DNA of 64,000 bases from Schizochytrium sp. CCTCC M209059. Lineage: Eukaryota; Sar; Bigyra; Thraustochytrida; Thraustochytriidae. Each line of letters starts with the position of its first letter. Within the stretch, counting starts at the first letter, position 1. The notes under the pieces were generated by a model that did no database searches, was not told the DNA's origin, and saw only the letters and a program-made list of their open reading frames with translations. The translations under genes and the position numbers were made by a program. The stretch spans positions 1-64,000 of the forward strand of contig KN805460.1 of the NCBI GenBank assembly GCA_000818945.1, read 5' to 3'. Shown piece after piece: positions 27,139 to 36,502 of the stretch.

Positions 27139-28580
27139 ATGAGCGAGGTGATCGAGTGGGTCGCCGGCAACAAGCTCGTTGCCGGTGCGGCGCTGCTCTG
27201 CGCCGTAGTGATGGGCGGCGTGGCTTTCAAGAAGCAGCAGCGAGAGCGCAAGATGGAGATTGACACCAACAAGCTCCAGCCCGGTCTGGAAGCCGTCAAG
27301 AAGGCCTTCGAGGCCAACTACCGCGAGGGCCGAGAGGTGGGCTCTCAGCTGGCCTGCTATGTCAATGGTGAGCTGGTGGTCGACTTGAATGGCGGCTGCG
27401 ACAAGGAACACAAACTCGAGGCAGACTCGTTGACGGTAATTTTCAGCTGCACCAAAGTGATCGAGTCGCTTGCTATGGCCATGCTGGCGGATCGAGGCAA
27501 GCTCGACTACGACGCGCCCATCACAAAGTACTGGCCCAGTCTCGACAATAAAGCTACCGTGGCGGACCTCATGCGCCATCAGGCCGGCGTGAGCGCGCTC
27601 AATCCTGCACCGACCAAAGCCGAGGGTCTCAAGATTTTTTCCGATCATGACAAGGCACGCGAGTTCCTCGAGGCCAACAAGCCAGAGCATGTCACCGAGC
27701 AGCCTCCCAAGCGTCAAATTTACCATGCTGTTACGCGCGGCATGTACGCGAATGAGCTCGTTCGCCGCGTCGATGGACGTTCCATTGATGAATTCGTTGC
27801 CGAGGAAATCGTCAACAAGGACGACAAGATCGACTTTTCCATCGGCTGCCCTTCTGAGTGGCAATCTCGCGTGTCGACGCACTACCCGACGCAGTCACGC
27901 AGGTTTGTCGTGCTGCGCTACCTCTTGTACTCGTACCTCCCGCGCCCCCTCCTCAGTCTCTTTTTCGGTCCCATGGACGCGTTGCAGCCTTTTGATCGCG
28001 AGGTGATCAAGGGCATGACCACCAAGGGCTCGCCCGCATCGCGGGTTCTCGCTCTCTTCAGTGACGTTCCTGCAAGCCTCTACGAGATCTGCAACAACCC
28101 TGAAGTGCGCGCGCTTCCGCTTTCTTCCGCGGCGGGCGTTTCCAATGCCCGATCCGTTGGACGCATTCTTCGCAATCTTCTTGAGGGTGACTATCTTTCG
28201 CCCGAGGGACTCAAATCTGCTCTTGGTTTTGATGCCGAGCGTCGTACTGTGCTCAAGGACGAGTTTATGTGCCGCAAGATGAAGCTTTCGAACTGTGGCT
28301 GGGGACTGGATCGCTTCGAGATCTTTGGTGCGCCTGGCTGGGTCGGATGGGGCGGTGCAGGTGGAAGCGTTTTGGTAAGTTTGACGAATCTATTGCGTTC
28401 AATGCTCCACAAAGTATTCTGGATGCTAACTCGTAGTTTATTCACTTGCAGGTCTTTAACCCAGAGCTCAAGGCCGTCATGGCGTATTGTGTCAACGGCC
28501 TCGACTCGCAGCAGCACAAGGCGCGCGGTGTTCGTCTGCTTACGACCTTTCATGAAGCGCTCACTTCCCGCAAGGCTTGA
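27139..28580 (+). CDS. Beta-lactamase-fold serine hydrolase (LACTB/EstB type), two exons
   Basis: Exon 1 is 27139-28374 and exon 2 is 28452-28580, together 454 residues. An N-terminal hydrophobic helix (about residues 9-30) suggests membrane anchoring. The catalytic SxxK motif is S103-C-T-K106, followed by a Tyr motif region IYHAVTRG of the kind seen in class C beta-lactamase-related esterases. The C-terminal part contains GWGLDRF and GWVGWGGAGGSV, the equivalent of the HTG/HxG strand. Eukaryotic relatives act as proteases or esterases rather than on antibiotics, and the substrate is unknown. Splicing removes 77 nt and gives a C-terminus (VFNPELKAVMAYCVNG) typical of the family. Unspliced translation runs into unrelated sequence. 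Confidence 0.85.
28375..28451 (+). other. 77-nt phase-0 intron in the serine hydrolase gene
   Basis: Donor GTAAGT, branch TGCTAAC at 28424-28430, acceptor TTGCAG. It is AT-richer than the exons, and its removal restores a conserved C-terminus. This is one of the two best supported introns in the window. Confidence 0.9.
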
Positions 28581-28831
28581 TTCGGCTTACACTTATACAA
28601 GCAAACATCACCACCAGTTCACACATATCACAAGGGTGGTAAACACTAATTTTTTCTTCTTGTTTGTCTTACAGTTTAGTTTGCTTGCCCTGCGTCCGTT
28701 GATTGGTCAGCCGATCAATCGATCAATCGAAGCACGCGCGCGAGCGAGCGATGACGCTACTGTCTCAATGTGTCCGCGCTTTCCACGAGAAAATGTCATC
28801 TTATGTTTCTCGTCATCGCTGCACGCTCACC

Positions 28832-31021
28832 TTATTTCGGGCGCTGTCCAGGGGCGTTGCGTCCCCTCCGCGACCCCGAAACTTGCCGCTGAAGTCGATC
28901 GCGTACCACCTCGCGTGCAGCAGCACCTACAGCACACTCATGTTTCTTCTTGGTCGCTCGAGTTCCCTTTTCGCTCGATATCTTTTTGCGCGTTCCCTTC
29001 GCAATCTTTGGTTGAGATGATGCGCCAGTTTTGGACTTGGATTTAAGGGTGCCAGCCACACCGCTCCCTAGACGAGATGCGCGCGTCCCTTTTCGCGGTG
29101 AGGGCCGTCGCGCGGGCGCCAGCTCGTGTAATTCCGATAATTGCACGTGCGCGGCTTGTTTGTCGAGCATCGAGGGAGCCTCGAAGGCCTGTTTGGCGTC
29201 CTCGGCGATGAATTCTTTCTTGTCCTCGTCACTGTCACTAAAGACAATCTCAAGAGCAACGTCCTCGATCTCGTCATCGATGTTGTCATCGTGATGCGTT
29301 ACACCAGACAGCTCCATGCGTTTAGCGACGAGCTCTTGCGCTACGATTTGCTCTTCTACTGAACGAAGTCTGGCAGTTAAATCACCAAATCTTTCTTCAA
29401 GATCAGATTGAAGCGACGCGCAGCGTTCGTGCGCAGCTCTGACGCGGCCTTCGATTGCAGAAAGATTTGCAATTCCACTTGCACCCTCATTGACACCTGT
29501 TCCAACATGATTTTTGCCCGCGTTCCGGCGTAGCTGATCTACTCCGAGAAGCGCATTATCAATCTGAGGCTTAAGCTCTTCGGCGAGTTTATCGAGCGCA
29601 GTTCCAACCTGTTCGAGCGACGGCACGTTTTCTAATGCTTTGAGAGCGCGATCAAGATCGGTGCGCAGACGTCCCATCTTCCCCGTGCTCGGACGCGCGC
29701 TGCCTCCCGAAAGACCATCCTCGACCGCCTGTAGACGTGCCGTGAGAGCGGCAATTGTGTTTTCCAGATCATCTTTATTCGCCTTGCGGTGAATCGCGTT
29801 GGCAACAGAAAGCTTGTTTGCCTTTTCGGCAGCGATGGATTGCAGATCGGTCTTGCTCGCGCTCGAGTCAACCCTCGACTCGAGTTGTTGCATGACCTGT
29901 TGCATTTTCGACTGCACTGCTGCCAGCATCTCCACCTGGCGTACGAGACTGTTGAATTCGCGAGATGCAGTCGGATCCGCGTTGGAACCTGTTTTTCCGC
30001 CATGGGCCGGGCCTTGAGGGCGACGGCGGCTTTTCCCGCGAATCAATTCCCCATTTGCTTCGTAGGCAGGACGAGCCTCGTCGTAACCAAAGTTATCGCT
30101 GCCACCCGAGCTGCCACCGCTCTCTGTCGTCTCCGGACGGTCCAGGCGGTCCCGCATTGACGCTTGCACCCTTGCAATACGCTCATCGATCTTGGTGCGC
30201 TGCGTTGACATGGATCGGAGTGCTTCTTGCAACTGCATTGCAACGCCTTCGCGGTAGGCTTCGCTGGCGCGCTGGAGTCTCTCCCATCGATCATCATGCT
30301 GTTGACGAAGATTTGTCTCGACGCGCTCCGCTGCCCGGTCAACCTTGGCTTGCATCGAGTTTACTTCGGACTTGTTCGCCTTGGTCAGCAGGCAGCTCGT
30401 AAGATAGGCGGCATCTGCCTTGAGGTCGACCGTCTGCCGCATTTGTTCGACGCGCCTTGCAAGTCCTTCGATGCGGGCGTCCTGTGTCGAAGAGAGCTTC
30501 TTCACATTCGTTTCAACCCAGGTTTGTGAGGCCGCGTCGCGGGAGCTTTCCTGGAGAGCGGTCACAATGCTACGGAGGTCTGCAATCTCCGTCGCCTGCG
30601 TGGCCACGGTCTGGGAGAGAAGGAGCATTTTATCGCGCACGATTGCCGGGACATTTTGCCACGCGTTTCGTCCACACGCCATATCCCTGGCCTCTTCTGG
30701 GTCTTGACGCGCGGCTGCCAGCAGTTCATTGTCGTCGGCATCGACGCCGCCCTCCCAGCTTCCTGTCGCGGCCCCCCTCCTCCTGGACCTCGACAGTCTC
30801 CTCATCGCCACGGCTGTCGCCTGGCTTTCCTCCTCGGCCTCTATTCCGCCGCCGATCTTCCCTCCGCCGGCTCTTATCCTCTGCCCCGCCGGGCCCCTGC
30901 TCCCCGTCGCCGTCGTCGCCGTCGTGGTCGTCGTCGTCCTCGCGCTCGTCGTCGACCTCGCGTCCAGCTGCGCCGTCAGCTCCGCCATGGCCGCCGACAG
31001 CTCCGCCTCGGGGTCCGCCAT
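28832..31021 (-). CDS. Large coiled-coil protein, function unknown
   Basis: From the ATG at 31021 the protein has 729 residues. The N-terminus (about 1-95) is low complexity with Thr and Arg runs. A helical region from about 110 to 530 has several coiled-coil segments. It contains repeated LxxKADxxxL and KANKxxL motifs of the sort found in centrosomal and flagellar coiled-coil proteins. An acidic stretch (about 585-620) is followed by a Lys/Arg/Ser-rich tail with SPRKGTR and KGTRKK, which could bind nucleic acid or microtubules. I do not recognise a named family. It is divergent from the gene starting at 31214, and a 26-N gap lies between them. Confidence 0.75.
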   Translation of the reverse strand: MADPEAELSAAMAELTAQLDARSTTSARTTTTTTATTATGSRGPAGQRIRAGGGKIGGGIEAEEESQATAVAMRRLSRSRRRGAATGSWEGGVDADDNELLAAARQDPEEARDMACGRNAWQNVPAIVRDKMLLLSQTVATQATEIADLRSIVTALQESSRDAASQTWVETNVKKLSSTQDARIEGLARRVEQMRQTVDLKADAAYLTSCLLTKANKSEVNSMQAKVDRAAERVETNLRQQHDDRWERLQRASEAYREGVAMQLQEALRSMSTQRTKIDERIARVQASMRDRLDRPETTESGGSSGGSDNFGYDEARPAYEANGELIRGKSRRRPQGPAHGGKTGSNADPTASREFNSLVRQVEMLAAVQSKMQQVMQQLESRVDSSASKTDLQSIAAEKANKLSVANAIHRKANKDDLENTIAALTARLQAVEDGLSGGSARPSTGKMGRLRTDLDRALKALENVPSLEQVGTALDKLAEELKPQIDNALLGVDQLRRNAGKNHVGTGVNEGASGIANLSAIEGRVRAAHERCASLQSDLEERFGDLTARLRSVEEQIVAQELVAKRMELSGVTHHDDNIDDEIEDVALEIVFSDSDEDKKEFIAEDAKQAFEAPSMLDKQAAHVQLSELHELAPARRPSPRKGTRASRLGSGVAGTLKSKSKTGASSQPKIAKGTRKKISSEKGTRATKKKHECAVGAAAREVVRDRLQRQVSGSRRGRNAPGQRPK

Positions 31022-31088
31022 GCTCTCCGCCGGCACGCCTCCCCGCCCTCGCGCAGCGGCCGCCCCGCCCCGCCCGGGCTCGCGCGGG

Positions 31089-31114
31089 NNNNNNNNNNNN
31101 NNNNNNNNNNNNNN
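31089..31114. other. Assembly gap (26 N)
   Basis: A run of 26 N lies in the divergent promoter between the coiled-coil gene and the gene starting at 31214. Its flanks are extremely GC-rich, which suggests a sequencing failure. Confidence 1.
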
Positions 31115-31213
31115 GACTTCGTCTCTGGAGAGAAGAAAGTAAAGTATCTTGACGCTTCGAGCCGCCGGCCCGAGCCGGCAAAGAGCATAACCGGCGGCCG
31201 CCGAGGACCCGCC

Positions 31214-32869
31214 ATGGCGTCGCGCGCGCGCGTGCACGCGTACCCGGGCGTCCGCGCGGACGGCGCGGACGCCGGCGCCCGCGGCGCGCAGGCGGCGGTG
31301 TCCATGTCGTTGGGCATGGGCATCGTCGCGGCGGCGCGCCGCGGGACCGCGCGCGTCGACCTCTTCCACCTGGAGCACACGCGCCGCGTCGAGCCTTTGG
31401 AGGATGGTGAAGGAGGCCGGGGGGGGGGCGTCCGCATGGCGTTTCTTATGAGTAAACGCGTAGGCGCGGGCGACGTGCAGGCGCTGCAATTCCTTGACCC
31501 CGGCGCAGAAGTCCTCGCCGTCGTCGTGGACAATGAGCTCAAGGTCTTTCAGCTGGGCTTTCGCGCCTGGTTTGGAGCGGTTGCTAGCCAAGTAGCCTCA
31601 CCGCTAGCTCAAAGTCCTGTGCTCTGGCAACTTCGGACGCGGGTGGAGCTGGGTAAACTTGTGGACAAACCTCGACTCGTGGCACTTGCAGCCGGACGCG
31701 AAGACGTCTCGGGCAAGGGCAAATTCTGGATCGCGACCGCGTTCTCATCGGGCGAGATTGCCCGTTTCAAATATGACCATAATCTCTCCGCGAGAGAGCT
31801 GGCCTCGCACAAAACTCAAATTCAGCTCGCTTCAACAAAGATGTCCCTTGCATCATGCACATTTTGTCCACAAGGTCGGCACGTACTCATTCTCACTCTC
31901 GAAGAGGGCCGTGCAGCATACGTTGATCTAGGCGAAGAGAAGCGTGAAGAAGACTCGGAACCTCAGGCGCAACGCGTCGGTCTTGGTTTGCACTGGGTGG
32001 CTACTCAATGGATCAAGCCTGGAGAGACGGCCCTTCTTGTGCGTCGAGACGGCATGCGCAAGCTTGTTTCTGTGCCATCTGGCGCAGAAAGAGTCTCGTA
32101 CCAAACGTTGTGTGCAAATGCACAAGCACAGTGGCTTTTGCCACTTCGTCTTGAGACCGCGGATGCAGGCTTCTGGATCATGGGCGGATTCACACCGCCA
32201 GGCGTGCAAGGGTCTCACGACGAGCAGCTCGAGACCAAGTTGCATGGTTTCCGACGTTTTGACAGACCGGCGAGTGCCGTTGTGGATATCTTGCGTAGGG
32301 GAATGCATTCAATTGCAGGTGGTTCGATTCTCGGTGCGACGAATTGTCGTTTTGAAGAAAACAAGGTGCCGCCATGGGCAATAGAAAGTGGCGCCTCTGC
32401 CAAAGCAGAATTTGCTGTTTTGGTGCTCACAGAGGTCGGCATCTCCTTTGTCTTTGTAGACAGAGACGAGTGTGCCACGGAGGAAACCTGTCCTGCGTCG
32501 CTTTCGACAAAGGAAAACGTGCACTCGCAACAACAGCAGCGACACCCCAAACCAATATCTGGGCAAGCGCGCAAAGGAAATGACGGACGTAAAAGTGACA
32601 AGGCACCGCCTCACAGACAGAGTAAAGCTTCACCGGCTACCAAGCGCGATATTGGAAAATTACGTGTCGAAAAGCCTGCATCTCTTGGGTCTCAATTGGC
32701 TGGTACGGTGCGATCTCTTGAGACTCGGGTGAAGCAAGCCGAGCTGGATCTATGTCGTTTGCGTACGGAATTTGTTGCGTTCACACAAGAAATGTCGTCA
32801 AGTCTTGACGAACTAGCAAGTCTCGTGGGAGCGCAGACCTCACAAACGAACTGCAACGAATCTCTCTGA
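31214..32869 (+). CDS. Hypothetical protein, beta-rich with C-terminal coiled coil
   Basis: From the ATG at 31214 the protein has 551 residues and no family I recognise. The first 380 residues have many short beta-type stretches (EVLAVVVDNELKVFQLG, WIATAFSSGEIARFKYD, HVLILTLEEGRAAYVDL), a pattern compatible with a diverged beta-propeller. A Lys/Gln-rich linker follows at about 430-485. The C-terminus (about 490-551) is predicted coiled coil. Such an architecture is common in scaffolding and intraflagellar-transport-like proteins, but nothing here proves that. Base composition and codon use resemble those of its neighbours. Confidence 0.75.
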   Translation: MASRARVHAYPGVRADGADAGARGAQAAVSMSLGMGIVAAARRGTARVDLFHLEHTRRVEPLEDGEGGRGGGVRMAFLMSKRVGAGDVQALQFLDPGAEVLAVVVDNELKVFQLGFRAWFGAVASQVASPLAQSPVLWQLRTRVELGKLVDKPRLVALAAGREDVSGKGKFWIATAFSSGEIARFKYDHNLSARELASHKTQIQLASTKMSLASCTFCPQGRHVLILTLEEGRAAYVDLGEEKREEDSEPQAQRVGLGLHWVATQWIKPGETALLVRRDGMRKLVSVPSGAERVSYQTLCANAQAQWLLPLRLETADAGFWIMGGFTPPGVQGSHDEQLETKLHGFRRFDRPASAVVDILRRGMHSIAGGSILGATNCRFEENKVPPWAIESGASAKAEFAVLVLTEVGISFVFVDRDECATEETCPASLSTKENVHSQQQQRHPKPISGQARKGNDGRKSDKAPPHRQSKASPATKRDIGKLRVEKPASLGSQLAGTVRSLETRVKQAELDLCRLRTEFVAFTQEMSSSLDELASLVGAQTSQTNCNESL

Positions 32870-33057
32870 GACTGTCGATTTAGAATGCATGGCAGGACAT
32901 CGAGATTTTAAGTAGAATATGTCAATCATAACACCACCTGTCACTGCAGCCACACACAGACGGCAACGAAAAAAAAACGAGAGACAAGAAACTGCAGCTG
33001 GGGCGAATAGAAAGATAGTACATGCATTTTGTGTTCATTCTCTACACACTTCAAACT

Positions 33058-35863
33058 TTAGTATTTGCTGGCCGCCATCGGGGTGTCCGTGTCGTACTCG
33101 TCGCTGCTGCGGGCCGACATGGTGATGTCATAGCGCAGGTCGCTCGAGCCCGGAGAGGGCATGGACTTGGTAATACCCTTGGGCACAGCCTCAGATTGCA
33201 TTGCGATCGAAATGTACGCCGAGTCCGCGACTGCGCCAGAAAGAATGAGACGACCAATGTCGGTACCCACATGGCGCTCAAGCCAGCGACGCAGCGGACG
33301 GGCACCATATGCCGGGTCATAGGCAACGCTGACGATGTAGTCGAGAGTGTCGCGTGTCGCCTTGACGGTCACATTGCGGTCAACCTTGAGCTGACGCGTG
33401 AGCACGTCGAGCTGCTGCTCCGCAATCGAATGCAACTGGGATTGCGCGAGAGGCTCAAAGACGATAATGTCGTCGAGACGGTTGAGCAGTTCCGGACGAA
33501 AGTGTGCCCGCACTTCGCGCATTACCGAGGCCTTGGCATTGTCCAGGTCCATGGATCCCTCGTCGGAAACAACATCGTCGGCATCGTCATCGACAACGCC
33601 GTCGCTCTCCGGGCGGTTCTGGGAGATGCGACGACGCTTGCTCGATTGCGCTGCAGCCGCGGCATCAATCAGATACTGGCTGCCAATGTTGGAAGTCATG
33701 ATGATGATCGTGTTGCGGAAGTCGACGAGCGTGCCCTGGCCATCGGTGAGTCGGCCATCGTCCAATACCTGCAACAGGACATTGAAGACGTCGCGATGCG
33801 CCTTTTCGACCTCGTCCAGCAAGATCACCGTGTACGGGCGACGCTTGACCGCCTCAGTAAGCTGGCCGCCTTCTTCGTAGCCGACATAGCCTGGCGCCGC
33901 ACCGATGAGACGCGACACAGCGTGCTTCTCCATGTACTCGGACATATCGATGCGCACCATGCTGTTGGGATCGTCAAAGAGCTCCTGTGCAAGCGCCTTG
34001 ACCGACTCTGTCTTGCCGACACCCGTAGGTCCGAGGAAGAGGAAACTCGCGATGGGCCGCGTTTCGGGCGCGAGACCGGCGCGTGCGCGAATGATGCTGT
34101 CCGCAACGGCGTCAATGGCGGTGTCCTGGCCAATAACGCGCGTCTTGAGACGAGTCGCGAGCTTGAGCAGCTTGTCAGACTCGGAGCTCTGCAGACGGTC
34201 CACGGGAATACCGGTCCAGCGACTGACTACCATGGCAATATCCTGGGGGCCAATGATTTCGGTCAAGAGACGGTCGTCCGCCTGTTCGAGTTTGCGCTTG
34301 GCATCCTCGACAGTGAGCCGCTCGAGCTGGCCTTCGAGTTCCGGGATAGCGCCATAGCGCAGGTCAGCGACCTTGGTGAGGTCGCGGTCGCGCTCCGCCT
34401 GGGCGATCTTGAGATGAACTTCCTTGATCTTGTTGCGAAGGCGGCGCAGCTCGTCGACGCGCTTCTTCTCCGTCAGCGTGTTTGAGACGAAGAGGGCGCA
34501 GTTCATCTTCAATGGCACTGAGCTCGCGCTGGCATGCCTTGAGACGCTCCTTGCTGGCCTTGTCCTTTTCTTGCTTGAGTGCCGTCTCCTCGACCTCGAG
34601 CTGCAGCTTGCGTCGCTCGAGACGGTCAATTTCCTCGGGCTGCGAGTCGAGCTGGACGCGAACGTGCGCAGCAGCCTCGTCGAGAAGATCAATGGCCGAG
34701 TCTGGAAGACGCCGTTGCGTAACGTAGCGCTTGGCAAGCTTGGCTGCCAGAACCACGGCTGCGTCCTGGATCGTCACACCGTGGTGGGACTGATAGCTGT
34801 CCTTGATACCGCGCAGGATCGAAACGGTGTCTTCAATGCTGGGTTCCTGCACGTCCACCTTTTGAAAGCGGCGCGAAAAGGCCTTGTCCTTTTCGATGTG
34901 CTTTTGGTATTCGTCAAGGGTGGTGGCACCGATGCATTTGAGTCCGCGCGCAAGGGCAGGCTTGAGAATGTTGGCCGCGTCCGCTGCGCCCTGGCCGCCA
35001 CCTGCGCCCATGAGAAGGTGGACTTCGTCCACAAAGAGAATAATTTGGCCATCTGATTCTTCGATTTCCTTGAGCACAGACTTGAGGCGCTCCTCAAATT
35101 CGCCGCGATGAGAGGCCCCTGCCAGGAGCGCGGCCACATCGAGCTCCCAGAGCTTGCAGTTCACAATTGACTCAGGTACATCACCCTGGACGATGCGCGT
35201 GGCAAACATGGTACAGATAGCGGTCTTGCCGACACCAGGAGGGCCGACGAGAATGGCATTAGACTTGGTCTTGCGTGAAAGGATTTGTACGACACGCGCA
35301 ACCTCGCGGTCGCGGCCAATGACGGGGTCGAGCTTGCCGTCCATGGCGGCTTGGGTAAGATCCCGACCATACTTGGCGAGTGCCTCAAAATTCTGCTCGC
35401 CGCTGCGGCTGTGAACCTGCTTGTTACTCGAGCCGCGAGCTGTCTTGGCGGCCTCTTCGATCTTGCTTGGCGTGAGGCCCGCGCTTTTAAAGGCTGACTT
35501 GAGGGAGGCGTCACCTGCCAGCGCCTTGAGGAGACTGTCCAGGGTCAAGAACGAATCACCTTGCTTCTTTTGAAAGTTGCTTGCCGCACGCAAGACGCCG
35601 AGGAGTCCGCTCGAGGGCGCAAGCTGCGCCGGGGGCGGATCCTGGGTCGGCAGCTTGCTCACGGCCATATTAATCTCATGCAGCAGACCCGCACGGTCGC
35701 CGCCAGCCCTGTCCACGAGTCTCGCCCCCAGCGAGGCTGACTGCTCCAGCATCGCCGCGGCCACCACTGCTGGCGTCAGCTGCGCATGGCCCTTGCTCAC
35801 GGCCAGTTCGTGCGCGGCGTTCACCACCTTGGTCGTCTCATCGCTCCACTTGGACGGGTCCAT
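33058..35863 (-). CDS. Hsp104/ClpB disaggregase, reading frame interrupted
   Basis: Two overlapping frames together encode a complete class I Clp ATPase. The 35863-side frame gives the N-domain (SKGHAQLTP), AAA-1 with Walker A GPPGVGKT and Walker [13 protein letters not shown], and the start of the middle domain. The other frame resumes inside the middle-domain coiled coil ([16 protein letters not shown]) and gives AAA-2 with [10 protein letters not shown] and [10 protein letters not shown] and the C-domain. The frames must switch between about 34455 and 34490; a one-base excess explains it. The N-terminus resembles cytosolic Hsp101/Hsp104 rather than mitochondrial ClpB. The protein would rescue aggregated proteins with Hsp70. 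A heat-shock element lies at 36094-36111. Either the assembly has an indel error or the gene is damaged. Confidence 0.9.
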
Positions 35864-36502
35864 GGTGGCGCAGGTCGCAGTCGCTCCTGCTCTTGCTGCT
35901 GCTGCTGCTGCAGTGCTTCTCCCTTCTTCCTCGCTCGATGCGCGTCTTCGTGCTTTCCGAGTTCCGGGTTTGCTCTCCCTCCCTCGCTCCCTTCGTCTGC
36001 GTCCCGGCCTTCGAGTTCTGGCATTTTCCCTTCGTCCGGGACGCGGCGGTCTGTGCTTCCTTCGCGATCCTTCCAGCCAGAATCAGAACCAGCTTCTGGA
36101 ACACTCTCGAATCATCTCGACTCGGACCCGCGGGTTCCCCGAATTTGGGCCCCAGGGGGAACCCAAATCCCTCGATGTTGTTTTTTCTAGATAGAAGGAA
36201 AAAAACACGCAGGACCGAAGCCGGAGATGGTTTACGGAGGAGGAGGGCGACGCAACGTCAAGAATGGAAGGAGGCAAAGGAAAGGGAGAGGGTAAAAGTT
36301 GACAGAAGGAATTTCCTGAGCGGCAGCGTCCCGGATGGTGAGGGATGGCGGGCTTCGTCGCCATGGTGAGGGCCGGCCGTTTCACCGATCGATCATGTGG
36401 CAGAAGGCAGGCACGAAGGCAGGCAGGCAGGCAGGAAATGGCAAGTCAAGCTGGCCGAGGATAGGCACTTGGCTTTGCATTTTGGCTTGCCGTCGTCAAC
36501 AT
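35864..36502. other. Hsp104 promoter and HROB-like 3' flank
   Basis: The span holds (CTG)n-like sequence in the Hsp104 leader (about 35890-35915), the heat-shock element, and a (GGCA)n microsatellite at about 36408-36434 next to the end of the HROB-like gene. I see no gene. Confidence 0.55.
36094..36111. promoter_or_regulatory. Four-unit heat-shock element upstream of Hsp104
   Basis: The series TTC-GAA-CTC-GAA with two-base spacers matches the HSF consensus except for one base (CTC for TTC). It lies about 230 bp upstream of the Hsp104 start codon. Confidence 0.65.
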
